A stretch of DNA of 64,000 nucleotides, from the NCBI GenBank assembly GCA_037046615.1, contig JBAOHD010000015.1, positions 219,635 through 283,634 of the forward strand, in the 5' to 3' direction. Both the position numbers and the translations under genes were made by a program. Below the pieces are notes generated by a model. It saw only the letters and a list, made by a program, of their open reading frames with translations. It did no database searches and was not told the DNA's origin. Of this stretch, positions 31,726 through 39,847 are shown in pieces. The first letter of the stretch is position 1; every line of letters begins with the position of its first letter. This DNA is from Phosphoribacter sp037046615 (GTDB taxonomy: Bacteria > Actinomycetota > Actinomycetes > Actinomycetales > Dermatophilaceae).

Positions 31726-32430
31726 TCAGCCGTCCTGCTGGACCTCGTCGACGATCTGCTGCGCCTCCACGGCTGCCTCGTGTGGAGTCATCCGGGCCTG
31801 GCGACGGTGGCGCCACCACTCAAACACCATCGGCAGCACCGACACGAGCACGATGGCCACCAGCGCGGCCTCGATGTTCTTCTGCAAGAACGGGATCCCG
31901 CCGAGGAAGTATCCCAGCAGGGTCACTCCAGTCGCCCACAGGATCGCCCCGACGAGGGACCACGTGAAGAACCGACGCCGCTCCATCTGCCCCGCGCCCG
32001 CGACCACCGTGATGAAGGTCCGCACGATGGGCACAAAACGTCCGATGACCAGCGCCTTGTTGCCGTAGCGCTCGAAGAACGCGTGCGTCTTGTCGAAATA
32101 CTCGCGCTTGGTGAAGCGCCCGTTGCGCCGGAAAATGGCCGGCCCGATCGCGCGGCCGATCTCGTAGCCCACGACGTTGCCGAGGAAGGCGAAAGTCGAC
32201 AGCAGGAGGCACGCCAGCCAGATCGACATGTGGATGCCGGCCTCGCCGGCCTCGGCGCGGTTGATGAACATCCCCACGCTGAACAGCAGCGAGTCGCCCG
32301 GCAAGATCGGGAACAGCAGGCCGCACTCGATGAAGACAATCGCGCACGACACCCAAAACATCTGGGCGCCGAAACGCTCCAGAAGCCAGGCGGGGTCCAT
32401 CCAGTCGGGTCCGAGAGTGGGAGGGGTCAC
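31726..32430 (-). CDS. DedA-family membrane protein
   Basis: Intact. DedA/SNARE-associated family (undecaprenyl-phosphate or lipid flippase-like): FPILPGDSLLFSVGMF, GNVVGYEIGRAIG, FERYGNKALVIGRFVPIVRTFITVVAGAGQM (residue region 120-150) and four to five membrane helices, ending with a cytoplasmic charged tail. Start is GTG 32430 or ATG 32400 (MDPAWLLERFG, the usual family start). Further upstream ATGs lack similarity. The GTG lies at the edge of a 24-base inverted repeat of two GTATGCCG words. Its 3' end converges on the NirK fusion gene. Confidence 0.85.
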   Translation of the reverse strand: MTPPTLGPDWMDPAWLLERFGAQMFWVSCAIVFIECGLLFPILPGDSLLFSVGMFINRAEAGEAGIHMSIWLACLLLSTFAFLGNVVGYEIGRAIGPAIFRRNGRFTKREYFDKTHAFFERYGNKALVIGRFVPIVRTFITVVAGAGQMERRRFFTWSLVGAILWATGVTLLGYFLGGIPFLQKNIEAALVAIVLVSVLPMVFEWWRHRRQARMTPHEAAVEAQQIVDEVQQDG

Positions 32431-32451
32431 GGCATACGAGGGTATGCCGTG
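32428..32451. repeat. perfect inverted repeat of the GTATGCCG word
   Basis: CACGGCATAC, four bases (GAGG), then GTATGCCGTG: ten-base perfect arms. It sits at the 5' edge of dedA, where a terminator is not expected, so either it is a structural element or it lies in the 5' leader of dedA. Confidence 0.85.
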
Positions 32452-32555
32452 TCGCGAGGACCGCCCAATCGCCGGGGCTTCGTGCTCGGCCGGCCCGGCG
32501 GGAATCACGCTCAACCCAGGGGCGTCCGCGGAGCGCGGCTTGGTAGTTTGCCGGG

Positions 32556-32900
32556 ATGAGCACGGGGGAAAGTGTCTTTCGCGTGGACTTGCACGGGGTC
32601 GTCGACCTGCTGAGTTCCGCGATCTACTCCTCGCCGCGGGTCTATCTGCGGGAGCTGATCCAGAATGCCGCGGACGCCATCACCGCACGCGCTCAACTCG
32701 AGTCCGGTTTCGTCACGGCGGGCATCCGGATCACGCCGTTTGGGGTCGGGGGAGTCGACGCGCTCCGGATGGTTGACGACGGCGTCGGCCTCACCCCCGA
32801 CGAGGTGGAACGTTTCCTCGCGACGGTCGGGGCGTCGTCCAAGCGTGACCTGTTCGACTTGCCGCGCAGCGACTTCCTCGGCCGGTTCGGCATCGGTCTC
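32556..32900 (+). pseudogene. htpG: HtpG/Hsp90 N-terminal fragment, cut off by CRISPR sequence
   Basis: The first 115 residues are a clear Hsp90-type ATPase N-terminus: SAIYSSPRVYLRELIQNAADAI (ATP-site helix, residues 22-43), MVDDGVGLTPDEVERFLATVG and the lid motif GRFGIGL. Family members then continue for 450-500 residues; here the sequence changes abruptly at about 32897 into CRISPR repeat and stops after ANRNAPGRS. No other part of htpG is found downstream. This is either a deletion or an assembly join. ATG 32556 is a normal start. Confidence 0.85.
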
Positions 32901-33064
32901 GCGACAGCGAATAGAAACGCTCCGGGTCGCTCGTGAGACGCCCGACGACCTGCACGTTCCGCTATCCCCATCTCGCGACAGCGAATAGAAACTGCCGGCG
33001 GCATCCTCGACTATCCCGGCCTGCACTCGTTCCGCTGTCCCCATCCCCGACAGCGAATAGAAAC
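32897..33064 (+). CRISPR. three-repeat CRISPR remnant
   Basis: One partial (32897-32918) and two full repeats (32956-32992, 37 bases; 33029-33064, 36 bases) share the 3' half CGACAGCGAATAGAAAC and, in the full copies, the 5' start GTTCCGCT.TCCCCATC. Spacers are 32919-32955 (37 bases) and 32993-33028 (36 bases) and are unrelated to each other. The GAAAC end and the repeat length fit type I or III arrays. The third repeat is degenerate (A to G and a short deletion), as expected at an array end. No cas genes are in the window. Bases 33065-33239 hold nothing recognisable. Confidence 0.75.
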
Positions 33065-33239
33065 CTGACAAGAGTGCCGTCGCAGCCCTGTGCGACCGTT
33101 TGGTGGCTGGTGGTCGACGGTTGGTCAGATCGCGGGCCGGCGCAGCACGGATGCTCCAGCGCGATCCCGCCGTCCAGGCACATCACACGCCCTGACCCAC
33201 TGCGCCGCTGTGCAGTGGGAGATGTGCCAGAGTTTCGGA

Positions 33240-33698
33240 ATGGCCGAAGTCGTCCTCCACGCCCGCGTCGAACCTCGGGGACCAGCCGGCGCGTTGCTCC
33301 TCACCGATGCCCAGGTGTCCGTCCTGGGGTCCGGCAAGCGTGCGCCCGTCGTCGTGACGATCGGCGACCGTAGCGCGCGGCTGCGCCTTGCCGTGATGGG
33401 CGGCGAGAACATCATCGGCCTGAGCAAGGCCAACCGCACCCTGCTGGGTGTCGAGATCGGCGGCGAGGTCACGGCCGTCATCACCCTCGACGATGCCCCT
33501 CGCGAGGTCGAGATCCCTGCCGCGCTCGCCGACGCGCTGGCTGGGGACGACCTTGCGCGGACGGCATACGCGAAGCTCGCCTTCACGCACCGCAAGGAGT
33601 ATGCCGAGTGGATCGCTTCCGCGGTCCGCGAGTCGACCAGGGCCAGCCGGGTCGTGAAGGCGCTTGAGATGCTCCGCGCCGGTCGGACCGTCTCGTGA
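33240..33698 (+). CDS. DUF1905/YdeI-like protein
   Basis: 152 residues, intact. The N-terminal 85 residues fit DUF1905 (double-psi-barrel-like: ARVEPRGPAGALLLTDAQVS, GGENIIGLSKANRTLLGVEIGG is the core region at residues 45-70). The C-terminal part fits YdeI/OmpD-associated (YAKLAFTHRKEYAEWIASAVRESTRASRV, region 110-140, and KALEMLRAG). Function unknown for the family. Start ATG 33240. The stop overlaps the GTG of the downstream histidine-rich frame (GTGA). Confidence 0.8.
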   Translation: MAEVVLHARVEPRGPAGALLLTDAQVSVLGSGKRAPVVVTIGDRSARLRLAVMGGENIIGLSKANRTLLGVEIGGEVTAVITLDDAPREVEIPAALADALAGDDLARTAYAKLAFTHRKEYAEWIASAVRESTRASRVVKALEMLRAGRTVS

Positions 33699-33910
33699 GC
33701 GGGGACGACCCGCATCATCGGCACGGACACACCGACGATCACAACCATCACGGCCAAGGCCACCAAGACGACCACGTCCACGGCAGCGCTCATCGCCGAC
33801 GGCCTCCACGCACGCAGTGACGGATTCACTTTCCCTCGCAGTGCTCTTAGGGGTCGAGGGAGTCGCCGTCGGCTGGGACTGGGCCGACCCCGTCATCGCG
33901 TCCACGACTG
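33695..33910 (+). pseudogene. cation diffusion facilitator remnant with His-rich N-terminus
   Basis: GTG 33695 opens a 41-codon frame in which 11 residues are histidine (PHHRHGHTDDHNHHG), the typical cytoplasmic His-rich start of a CDF metal exporter. Immediately after, in other frames, come ALIADGLHARSDGFT and SLAVLLGVEGVAVGWDWADPVI, recognisable as the CDF helix IV-V region. Helices I-III are missing and the C-terminus is lost after about 33900. It is either a deleted pseudogene or an assembly collapse. A free-standing His-rich peptide is possible but less likely. Confidence 0.6.
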
Positions 33911-33989
33911 ACCCAAGAGCCCGTTGCCCGGGTGTGGTCGTTGTGCCATCGTGGCAACACTGGCGGCAGGTCGTCCGAGGAGGTGGCCC

Positions 33990-34721
33990 GTGGAATTGAC
34001 CACTGCGCAGGCAGGCGTGCTCGGAGAACTCATGGTCGACCTCGCACAGGACGCCTCGTCGCGACAACTCCGTGAGCATCTCGGTGAGCGCCTGCTCCGC
34101 CTCCTGCGGGCCGACCAGTTCGCGAGCTATGTGTGGCATCCGGACGGGGACCGCTTCGGTGATCGGGTCATCATCAACATGAGCCCGGCCAACCTCGATG
34201 CCTACGAGTCGTACTTCCAGTTTCACGACCCGATCACCCGACGTCTCCAGCGCTTCCGTCGGGCGACCTTCGTCGAGGAGGTGATGCCGCGGTCCGCTTT
34301 GCACCGCACCGAGTTCTTTCACGATTTCCTCGCCCGTGACGGACTTCACCACGGGCTCAACCACTTTGCGTGGGTGGGTCCGCGCAACCTCGGCGACTTG
34401 CGGGTCTGGCGCTCGGCGACGCGCCCCGACTTCACCGAGTCCGAGCGGATGCTGCTCGACCTCGTGGGTCGGGCGTTCACCGCTGCCTTGCGCCGTTGCG
34501 CGCCACCACCGGAGATGACGGGTCCGCTCGCCCTATTGACGCCCCGTGAGCGTGAGGTGGCTCGGGCTGTCGCCCAGGGTCTGCCCGATGACGAGGTGGC
34601 GTCGCACCTCCGTATGTCATTCGGGACGGTGCGCACCCACCTCGGTCACATCTTCGACAAGCTGGGCGTCACCAGCCGCACCCAGCTCGCGAGAGTGGTC
34701 CTGGCGACACCCCAGGGCTGA
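33990..34721 (+). CDS. LuxR-family transcriptional regulator
   Basis: 243 residues from GTG 33990, preceded by GAGGAGG. The N-terminal 170 residues resemble a GAF/PAS-like sensing domain (LREHLGERLLRLLRADQFAS, FFHDFLARDGLHHGLNHFAW). The C-terminal 65 residues are a LuxR helix-turn-helix: LTPREREVARAVAQGLPDDE, then HLRMSFGTVRTHLGHIFDKL and GVTSRTQLA. It reads toward the nitronate monooxygenase and amidase genes 126 bases downstream, so it may control them. Confidence 0.85.
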   Translation: MELTTAQAGVLGELMVDLAQDASSRQLREHLGERLLRLLRADQFASYVWHPDGDRFGDRVIINMSPANLDAYESYFQFHDPITRRLQRFRRATFVEEVMPRSALHRTEFFHDFLARDGLHHGLNHFAWVGPRNLGDLRVWRSATRPDFTESERMLLDLVGRAFTAALRRCAPPPEMTGPLALLTPREREVARAVAQGLPDDEVASHLRMSFGTVRTHLGHIFDKLGVTSRTQLARVVLATPQG

Positions 34722-34846
34722 GGCAGATCGGCAGAAATGCCGATGTGAGAGCTCACGAGCGGCGACAAGATGACCCACAACCCACTAGTCCGTGGCCCCA
34801 TCCATCCGTGCCGCTCATGCCCCCGTCCGCTCGGAAAGGAGCGCCA

Positions 34847-35866
34847 ATGTCCGTCACCACCGCCTTCACGACCCGGTATGCCGTGACCCACCCCTTCGCT
34901 CAGGCCGGCATGGCCTTCGTCTCCGAAACGCCGGACCTCGCCATCGCCGTGACCAACGCGGGCGGCATCGGGGCCATCGGCGTCGGCTTCCTCCCGCCGG
35001 ACCAACTCCGGTCTGTCATCCGCGCAGTGCGGGATGCCGTGGGGGACAAGCCTTTCGACGTCAACTTCATCACCTTCTTCGGCAACGACGACCAGGTCAA
35101 GGTCGTCGCCGAAGAGGGAGTGTCGGTCGCCTCCTTCCATTGGGGCCACCCGCCGGCAGAGCAGATCCGGTTGTTGCAGGATGCGGGTGTCTCGCTGTGG
35201 GAGCAGGTCGGCGATGTCGAGTCGGCCAAACGGGCGGTCGATGACGGATTCGATGCGGTCGTCGCCCAGGGGTGGGAGGCCGGTGGCCACAACTACGGCG
35301 GCCTGCCGACTTTTGTCCTCGTCCCCGAGATCCGCGACGCCGTCGGCGACGATGTGCTGCTTCTTGCCTCCGGCGGTGTGGTCGACGGCAGATCGGTCGC
35401 CGCGGCCCTCTGTCTCGGCGCAGATGCCGTCTGGGTCGGGACCCGGCTCATTGCCACCCCCGAGGCCAACACTCACCCCGAGCACCTTCGTCGGATCATC
35501 GCCGCGGCCGGGGCTGACACGGTCCGGAGCGCGATTTTCGGACCGGAGTGGCCGATGTTCAACCCCATGCGCCTACACCGCAACCGGGTCGTCGCCGAGT
35601 GGACCGACCGGCTCGCCGAAGTCCCGACCGAGCGGGGGGATCTGGAGGTCGTCGGGCACACGACCTTCCTCGGTCAGCCTCACGTCAAGCACAAGTTCGA
35701 CGTCATCCTGCCCACGGAGGCGACGACCGGCGACTTCGAGGAGATGGCCTGGCTTATGGGTCAAGGGGTCGGACGCGTCCGCGATATCCAGCCGGCAGCC
35801 GACGTCGTCACCTCGATGATGAGCGAAGCGGCGCAGATCCTTCGGCGCATAGGGCAAGCTCGGTAG
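34847..35866 (+). CDS. nitronate monooxygenase (2-nitropropane dioxygenase family)
   Basis: 339 residues, intact, with GGAAAGGAG before ATG 34847. TIM-barrel FMN enzyme: N-terminal QAGMAFVSETPDLAIAVTNAGG (residues 18-39) matches the PIQGPM..AVSNAGGLG pattern, with GWEAGGHNYG (catalytic His) and LLASGGVVDGR plus GADAVWVGTRLI phosphate-binding region. It oxidises alkyl nitronates or related carbanions (family). It shares direction with the LuxR gene upstream and the amidase 39 bases downstream, suggesting a small catabolic operon. Confidence 0.85.
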   Translation: MSVTTAFTTRYAVTHPFAQAGMAFVSETPDLAIAVTNAGGIGAIGVGFLPPDQLRSVIRAVRDAVGDKPFDVNFITFFGNDDQVKVVAEEGVSVASFHWGHPPAEQIRLLQDAGVSLWEQVGDVESAKRAVDDGFDAVVAQGWEAGGHNYGGLPTFVLVPEIRDAVGDDVLLLASGGVVDGRSVAAALCLGADAVWVGTRLIATPEANTHPEHLRRIIAAAGADTVRSAIFGPEWPMFNPMRLHRNRVVAEWTDRLAEVPTERGDLEVVGHTTFLGQPHVKHKFDVILPTEATTGDFEEMAWLMGQGVGRVRDIQPAADVVTSMMSEAAQILRRIGQAR

Positions 35867-35905
35867 CGCCAGGTCACACCTCACCGACGAACCGGAGCGC
35901 AGCCG

Positions 35906-37303
35906 ATGGCCGACGTGAGACTCGACAATGCCCCCGCCCTCATCGCCCTCGTCGCTTCGGGAGACTCGTCGCTGGCCGACGTGGCGGCAGCCGTCCAAGA
36001 GGCAGCCGCCACAGCGCGGGAGCTCAATGTCTTCGTCGATCCTCACCTGACTGGCCTTGAGCAGCGGGCCGCTGACTGCCAACCCGGACCGCTGCACGGA
36101 CTGCCCATCGTCGCCAAGGACATCTTCGACACCCGTGACCTGCCGACCAGTGGCGGCACCCGCGCGTTGCTGGGCCGCCGCACGGCCGACGACGCACCGA
36201 TCGTCGAGGCGCTGCGCGAGGCCGGCGCCTTTATCGCTGGCAAAAACACCCTGCACGAGTTGTCCTTCGGCATCACCTCCAACAACGCCTGCACGGGCCC
36301 GGCCCGCAACCCGGTCGACCCGATGCGAATCCCGGGCGGGTCCAGCGGTGGCACCGCCGCAGCCGTCGCAGCCGGGATCGCCCCCATCGGGCTGGCCGCC
36401 GACACTGGCGGGAGTTCGCGCATCCCGGCCGCCCTCTGCGGGATCGTCGGCTACCGCCCGACGCTCGGACGCTATCCCGGCGACGGCATCCTCCCGATTG
36501 CCCACAGCCGTGACACCGCGGGTCTTGTAGCCCGCACCGTGGCCGAGATCCGCCTCGTCGATGCGGTCATCACCTCGGCGCCCACGCCGGCGCCGGACCG
36601 CGCTCCCGTCGACCTCTCAGGTCTGCGGCTGGGGGTCCCCAGCCCGTTCTGGACGGGCCTCGATCCGGACGTTGAGACGGTATGCCGCGCCGCGCTCGAT
36701 CGTCTCGCTCAGGCCGGCGTCACCCTCGTCGACGTCGATATCCGCGAGGTCGCCGAGCTCGCCGACACCATCGGTCTGCCGCTGTGCCTCTACGAATTCC
36801 CCCGTGACCTCGCGGCCTACTTAGCGCGTGAGCACGACGACATCACTGTCGAACAGGTTTGTGCCGCAGTCGAATCCCCCGACGTCGCCGGCATCGTCCA
36901 GGCGTGCCTCAGCGGCCCGGTGACGGACGCGGCATACGCCGACCTTCTCGAAGCGCAGATCCGACTCCAGGAGCTGTATGCCGCGCTGCTCACCGACTCC
37001 GACGTCAGCGCCCTGGTCTTCCCGACCACTCCGTTGCCCGCTGCGCTCATCGGCGACGACGAGACGACGACCCTGGCTGGGGAGCAGGTGCCGACGTTCG
37101 CGACCTTCATCCGGCATACCAACCTCGCGGGCGTCGCCGGGCATCCGGGCATCTCTCTGCCCGCGGGTCACACCCCTGCGGGGCTCCCGATCGGGATCGA
37201 GTTCGACGGCCGCATCGACGCCGACGAGGAGCTATTGACGCTGGCGGAGGCCGTCGAGCACCTGTTGGACGTGAGCCCGACCTCGGCCTCGTCGTCACGC
37301 TGA
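35906..37303 (+). CDS. amidase (amidase-signature family)
   Basis: 465 residues, intact. The Ser-cisSer-Lys triad is visible: Lys71 in IVAKDIFD, Ser in GGSSGG at 144-149 and nucleophile Ser170 in DTGGSSRIPA. It resembles indole-acetamide, mandelamide or aryloxy-amide hydrolases. It ends with GHPGISLPAGHTPAGLPIGI, the usual C-terminal amidase block. With nitronate monooxygenase it could act on a nitro- or amide-containing xenobiotic or plant compound; substrate is not predictable. Confidence 0.9.
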   Translation: MADVRLDNAPALIALVASGDSSLADVAAAVQEAAATARELNVFVDPHLTGLEQRAADCQPGPLHGLPIVAKDIFDTRDLPTSGGTRALLGRRTADDAPIVEALREAGAFIAGKNTLHELSFGITSNNACTGPARNPVDPMRIPGGSSGGTAAAVAAGIAPIGLAADTGGSSRIPAALCGIVGYRPTLGRYPGDGILPIAHSRDTAGLVARTVAEIRLVDAVITSAPTPAPDRAPVDLSGLRLGVPSPFWTGLDPDVETVCRAALDRLAQAGVTLVDVDIREVAELADTIGLPLCLYEFPRDLAAYLAREHDDITVEQVCAAVESPDVAGIVQACLSGPVTDAAYADLLEAQIRLQELYAALLTDSDVSALVFPTTPLPAALIGDDETTTLAGEQVPTFATFIRHTNLAGVAGHPGISLPAGHTPAGLPIGIEFDGRIDADEELLTLAEAVEHLLDVSPTSASSSR

Positions 37304-37391
37304 CGTCGGCGGGGCGTATCTGACGCCGCCGAGCCACCTCCTCCCGAGTAGGCGGACATGCCGGTCCGCCCATCGTCGGCAAGGAGTTGCC

Positions 37392-39845
37392 ATGCCCGGT
37401 TGGTATGTCCACATGGAGGCGGCGCACGACACCGCAGCGCGGCTGCGCGACGGCAACCTGCCGCCAGGTTTCACGCTGACCGCCGCTGAGGCCAAGCAGA
37501 TCGGCGAGCACTGCCACACCTGGCGCAACTACCTCGCGCTGGGGTCGCTCGGGCCGGACCTGTTCTACCTGTTGCCCGACTTCAAGAACACGACCGGCCA
37601 GGTGATCCGCCAGGTCGTCCAGTGGGCGCTTGATGTGTGGGAGGTCGTCGACGGGGAGTTCGTCAGCAAGTGGGACAAGTGGATCGACCCCATCGCGACC
37701 AACAACTCGCAGCTCGCGTCGCAGCTCACCGGCGGCCTCTCGACCCAGCTCGCGCAGGTCCTCGACGAGCTGACCTCGGCGATCATGTCGGCCTTCAAGG
37801 GGCTGCTGGCGAGCATGGGTGACTGGTTCGGCGTGCTCACCTCCGGCGTGCCCCAGGGTTTCGGCGATGACTCGTTCTACTGGTCGGACATCTTCCATTA
37901 CCGGCGCACCTACCAGTTCCCCTTCGTACTCTTCCAGCAGGCGCAGGCGGCGCTCGCGGCGGCGACCACCGACAGCGAGCGCCAGGACGCACAGGCCCGC
38001 ATCGCCTTCGCGGTCGGCTGGATGTCGCACTGCGCCACCGACGTCACCGGCCACCCGTTCACCAACGCCAAGTCCGGCGGCCCCTACCGCGACCACTGGC
38101 AGCGCCACCACCTCGTCGAAAACCACATGGACGCAGAGAACTACGCCGCACGGCATACCGGGCCCTTGTATGCCGAGTACGGCACCTCCGCCCTGCACTT
38201 CCGCCTCGCCTTCCGGCACCGCGACGACGCGCCCTACAACGGGCGCGACGACGCGCCGGCCTATGACTACTTCGCGGGCTTCCCGGCCTATGACAACGGC
38301 GATGGGCCGACCCCGACGTCGCTGCGCAAGCAGTTCTTCGATCTCGACACGGGGCACTTGCCGGCCCACCTGGTCGAGGGCCTGGTGGAGGCGATGGCTG
38401 CGACCTACCCTGACGGCCCGAAGATTCTCGCGCAGGATCCGGCCTTCTCGGCCGTCGATCCCGCCAGTGGGCTGCCGGACGGTCGGCCCAACGAGGCCGC
38501 GATGGCGCAGATGTGGGAGATCGTCTATCGCTACCTCAAGATGACCAGCAGCGACGCGATCAGCCTCCGATTGCCGCCCCCACCAAGCGTTTTCACCGAT
38601 CACAGCTTCCCCACACCACCCGGTGGCAGCTCGGGTGTGGACGACGACCCGTCACGCGGGGCCGATGTCGACGATGACGACTCCTTCAACCTCCTGGATC
38701 TGTTGCTCGCCCTGTTTGCGTGGGCGGTCTACCTGGCGCAGGTCGTCGTGTGGCTGGCGACCGTGCTGCCCGGCCTCATCGTCGACATCGCGACATTCCC
38801 TGCCCGCGAGGTGATCTATTGGGCCGTCATCGTCCCGGCCTGGAACCTCTACCTGCTGGCCCGCCGTGCCCTCGTCATGTCGGGCTTCGCGATGCCCAAG
38901 CCGGACGAAATCAACCCGTCGCTGACGACGCTCGGCCGGAGGGGCTCCTACGACATCGCCTCGGCGCTCGACTCGCCCTTCGGTCTGCCGACCTCGCCGC
39001 CGCCGGTGACCGAGCCGTCTGGGCGGTTGTCTGGCACAGATGCCCACGGCCTCGACCACGCCTACCCGCGCGGGATCGTCCGCGACCTGCCGACAGCGAT
39101 CTCCCGGCCCGACCTCGTCGGCGCACTCGGGCTCACATCGCCGCTGCGCTATCTCCCGGATGCGTCCGGCGACGTCTTCAAAGCGTCCGAGTGGATCGCC
39201 CCCTGGCGCTATCCGTTGGAGAACCACGCCGGTATGCCGGTCGCTCAAGAAGGCGCCGGCACCCATGTTGGGCCCTACGTCATCGGATCGGACTCCACCG
39301 TGCTCTTGTCGGGAGTGGCCGGTAACCCTGATGCCCGCGCCGATCTGGAGAAGGCCACCACCCCGGCCGAGACCGAGAAGGTCCTCGACGTCCGGCTGCC
39401 CGCCGACGAGCACCTCGGCGGCCCGGTCGACTACGGGATGTATCTCGTCGGACGGATGGCCCGCGAGGTCGGCAACCGTGACTTTGGCGTGCCGGACTTC
39501 AACCTCGACAGTGACCGCGGCTATGCCTGGCACTGCTGGGACTGGGACCGCAGCGCCCTGCCCTGCGTCCCCGACATCACCCCCGTGCCGGCCCCCGTCA
39601 CCCCGACCAACCCGTCTGGCGTCGAAGACTTCGGCTACCCCAAGCCGTGCACCTCGCCGCAACTCTTCCACGCCGACCACGACTGCCCCTCGGCGCCCAA
39701 TCAGTGGTACGACCCGGGCGTCGCCCTCGGGGTCCACTACCTGCCTGTCACCCGCCGCAACCCCGGCACGTGCGTGCCCCCCGTCCAGATCCCCGAGAAC
39801 ACCGATCCCGAGTGGCGAGCCCGGCTCGACCACGGGAAGGGCTGA
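37392..39845 (+). CDS. zinc-dependent phospholipase C-like protein with large C-terminal extension
   Basis: 817 residues, intact. The N-terminal 310 residues match the zinc-dependent PLC fold: MPGWYVHMEAAHDTA, ALGSLGPDLFYLLPD, DIFHYRRTYQF, VGWMSHCATDVTGHPF and HHLVENHMDAENYA provide the expected His/Asp zinc ligands. Residues 430-500 contain two or more membrane helices (LLALFAWAVYLAQVVVWLATVL is the first, residues 438-459). The C-terminal 300 residues are a Pro/Asp-rich domain with conserved Trp/Cys (YAWHCWDWDRSALPCVPD) of unknown type. No signal peptide. The next gene starts two bases after its stop and probably forms a pair with it. Confidence 0.8.
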   Translation: MPGWYVHMEAAHDTAARLRDGNLPPGFTLTAAEAKQIGEHCHTWRNYLALGSLGPDLFYLLPDFKNTTGQVIRQVVQWALDVWEVVDGEFVSKWDKWIDPIATNNSQLASQLTGGLSTQLAQVLDELTSAIMSAFKGLLASMGDWFGVLTSGVPQGFGDDSFYWSDIFHYRRTYQFPFVLFQQAQAALAAATTDSERQDAQARIAFAVGWMSHCATDVTGHPFTNAKSGGPYRDHWQRHHLVENHMDAENYAARHTGPLYAEYGTSALHFRLAFRHRDDAPYNGRDDAPAYDYFAGFPAYDNGDGPTPTSLRKQFFDLDTGHLPAHLVEGLVEAMAATYPDGPKILAQDPAFSAVDPASGLPDGRPNEAAMAQMWEIVYRYLKMTSSDAISLRLPPPPSVFTDHSFPTPPGGSSGVDDDPSRGADVDDDDSFNLLDLLLALFAWAVYLAQVVVWLATVLPGLIVDIATFPAREVIYWAVIVPAWNLYLLARRALVMSGFAMPKPDEINPSLTTLGRRGSYDIASALDSPFGLPTSPPPVTEPSGRLSGTDAHGLDHAYPRGIVRDLPTAISRPDLVGALGLTSPLRYLPDASGDVFKASEWIAPWRYPLENHAGMPVAQEGAGTHVGPYVIGSDSTVLLSGVAGNPDARADLEKATTPAETEKVLDVRLPADEHLGGPVDYGMYLVGRMAREVGNRDFGVPDFNLDSDRGYAWHCWDWDRSALPCVPDITPVPAPVTPTNPSGVEDFGYPKPCTSPQLFHADHDCPSAPNQWYDPGVALGVHYLPVTRRNPGTCVPPVQIPENTDPEWRARLDHGKG

Positions 39846-39847
39846 TC

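Noticed and set aside
33065..33239. Coding gene between the CRISPR remnant and the DUF1905 gene
   Set aside because: Short frames on both strands have no motif or ribosome site.
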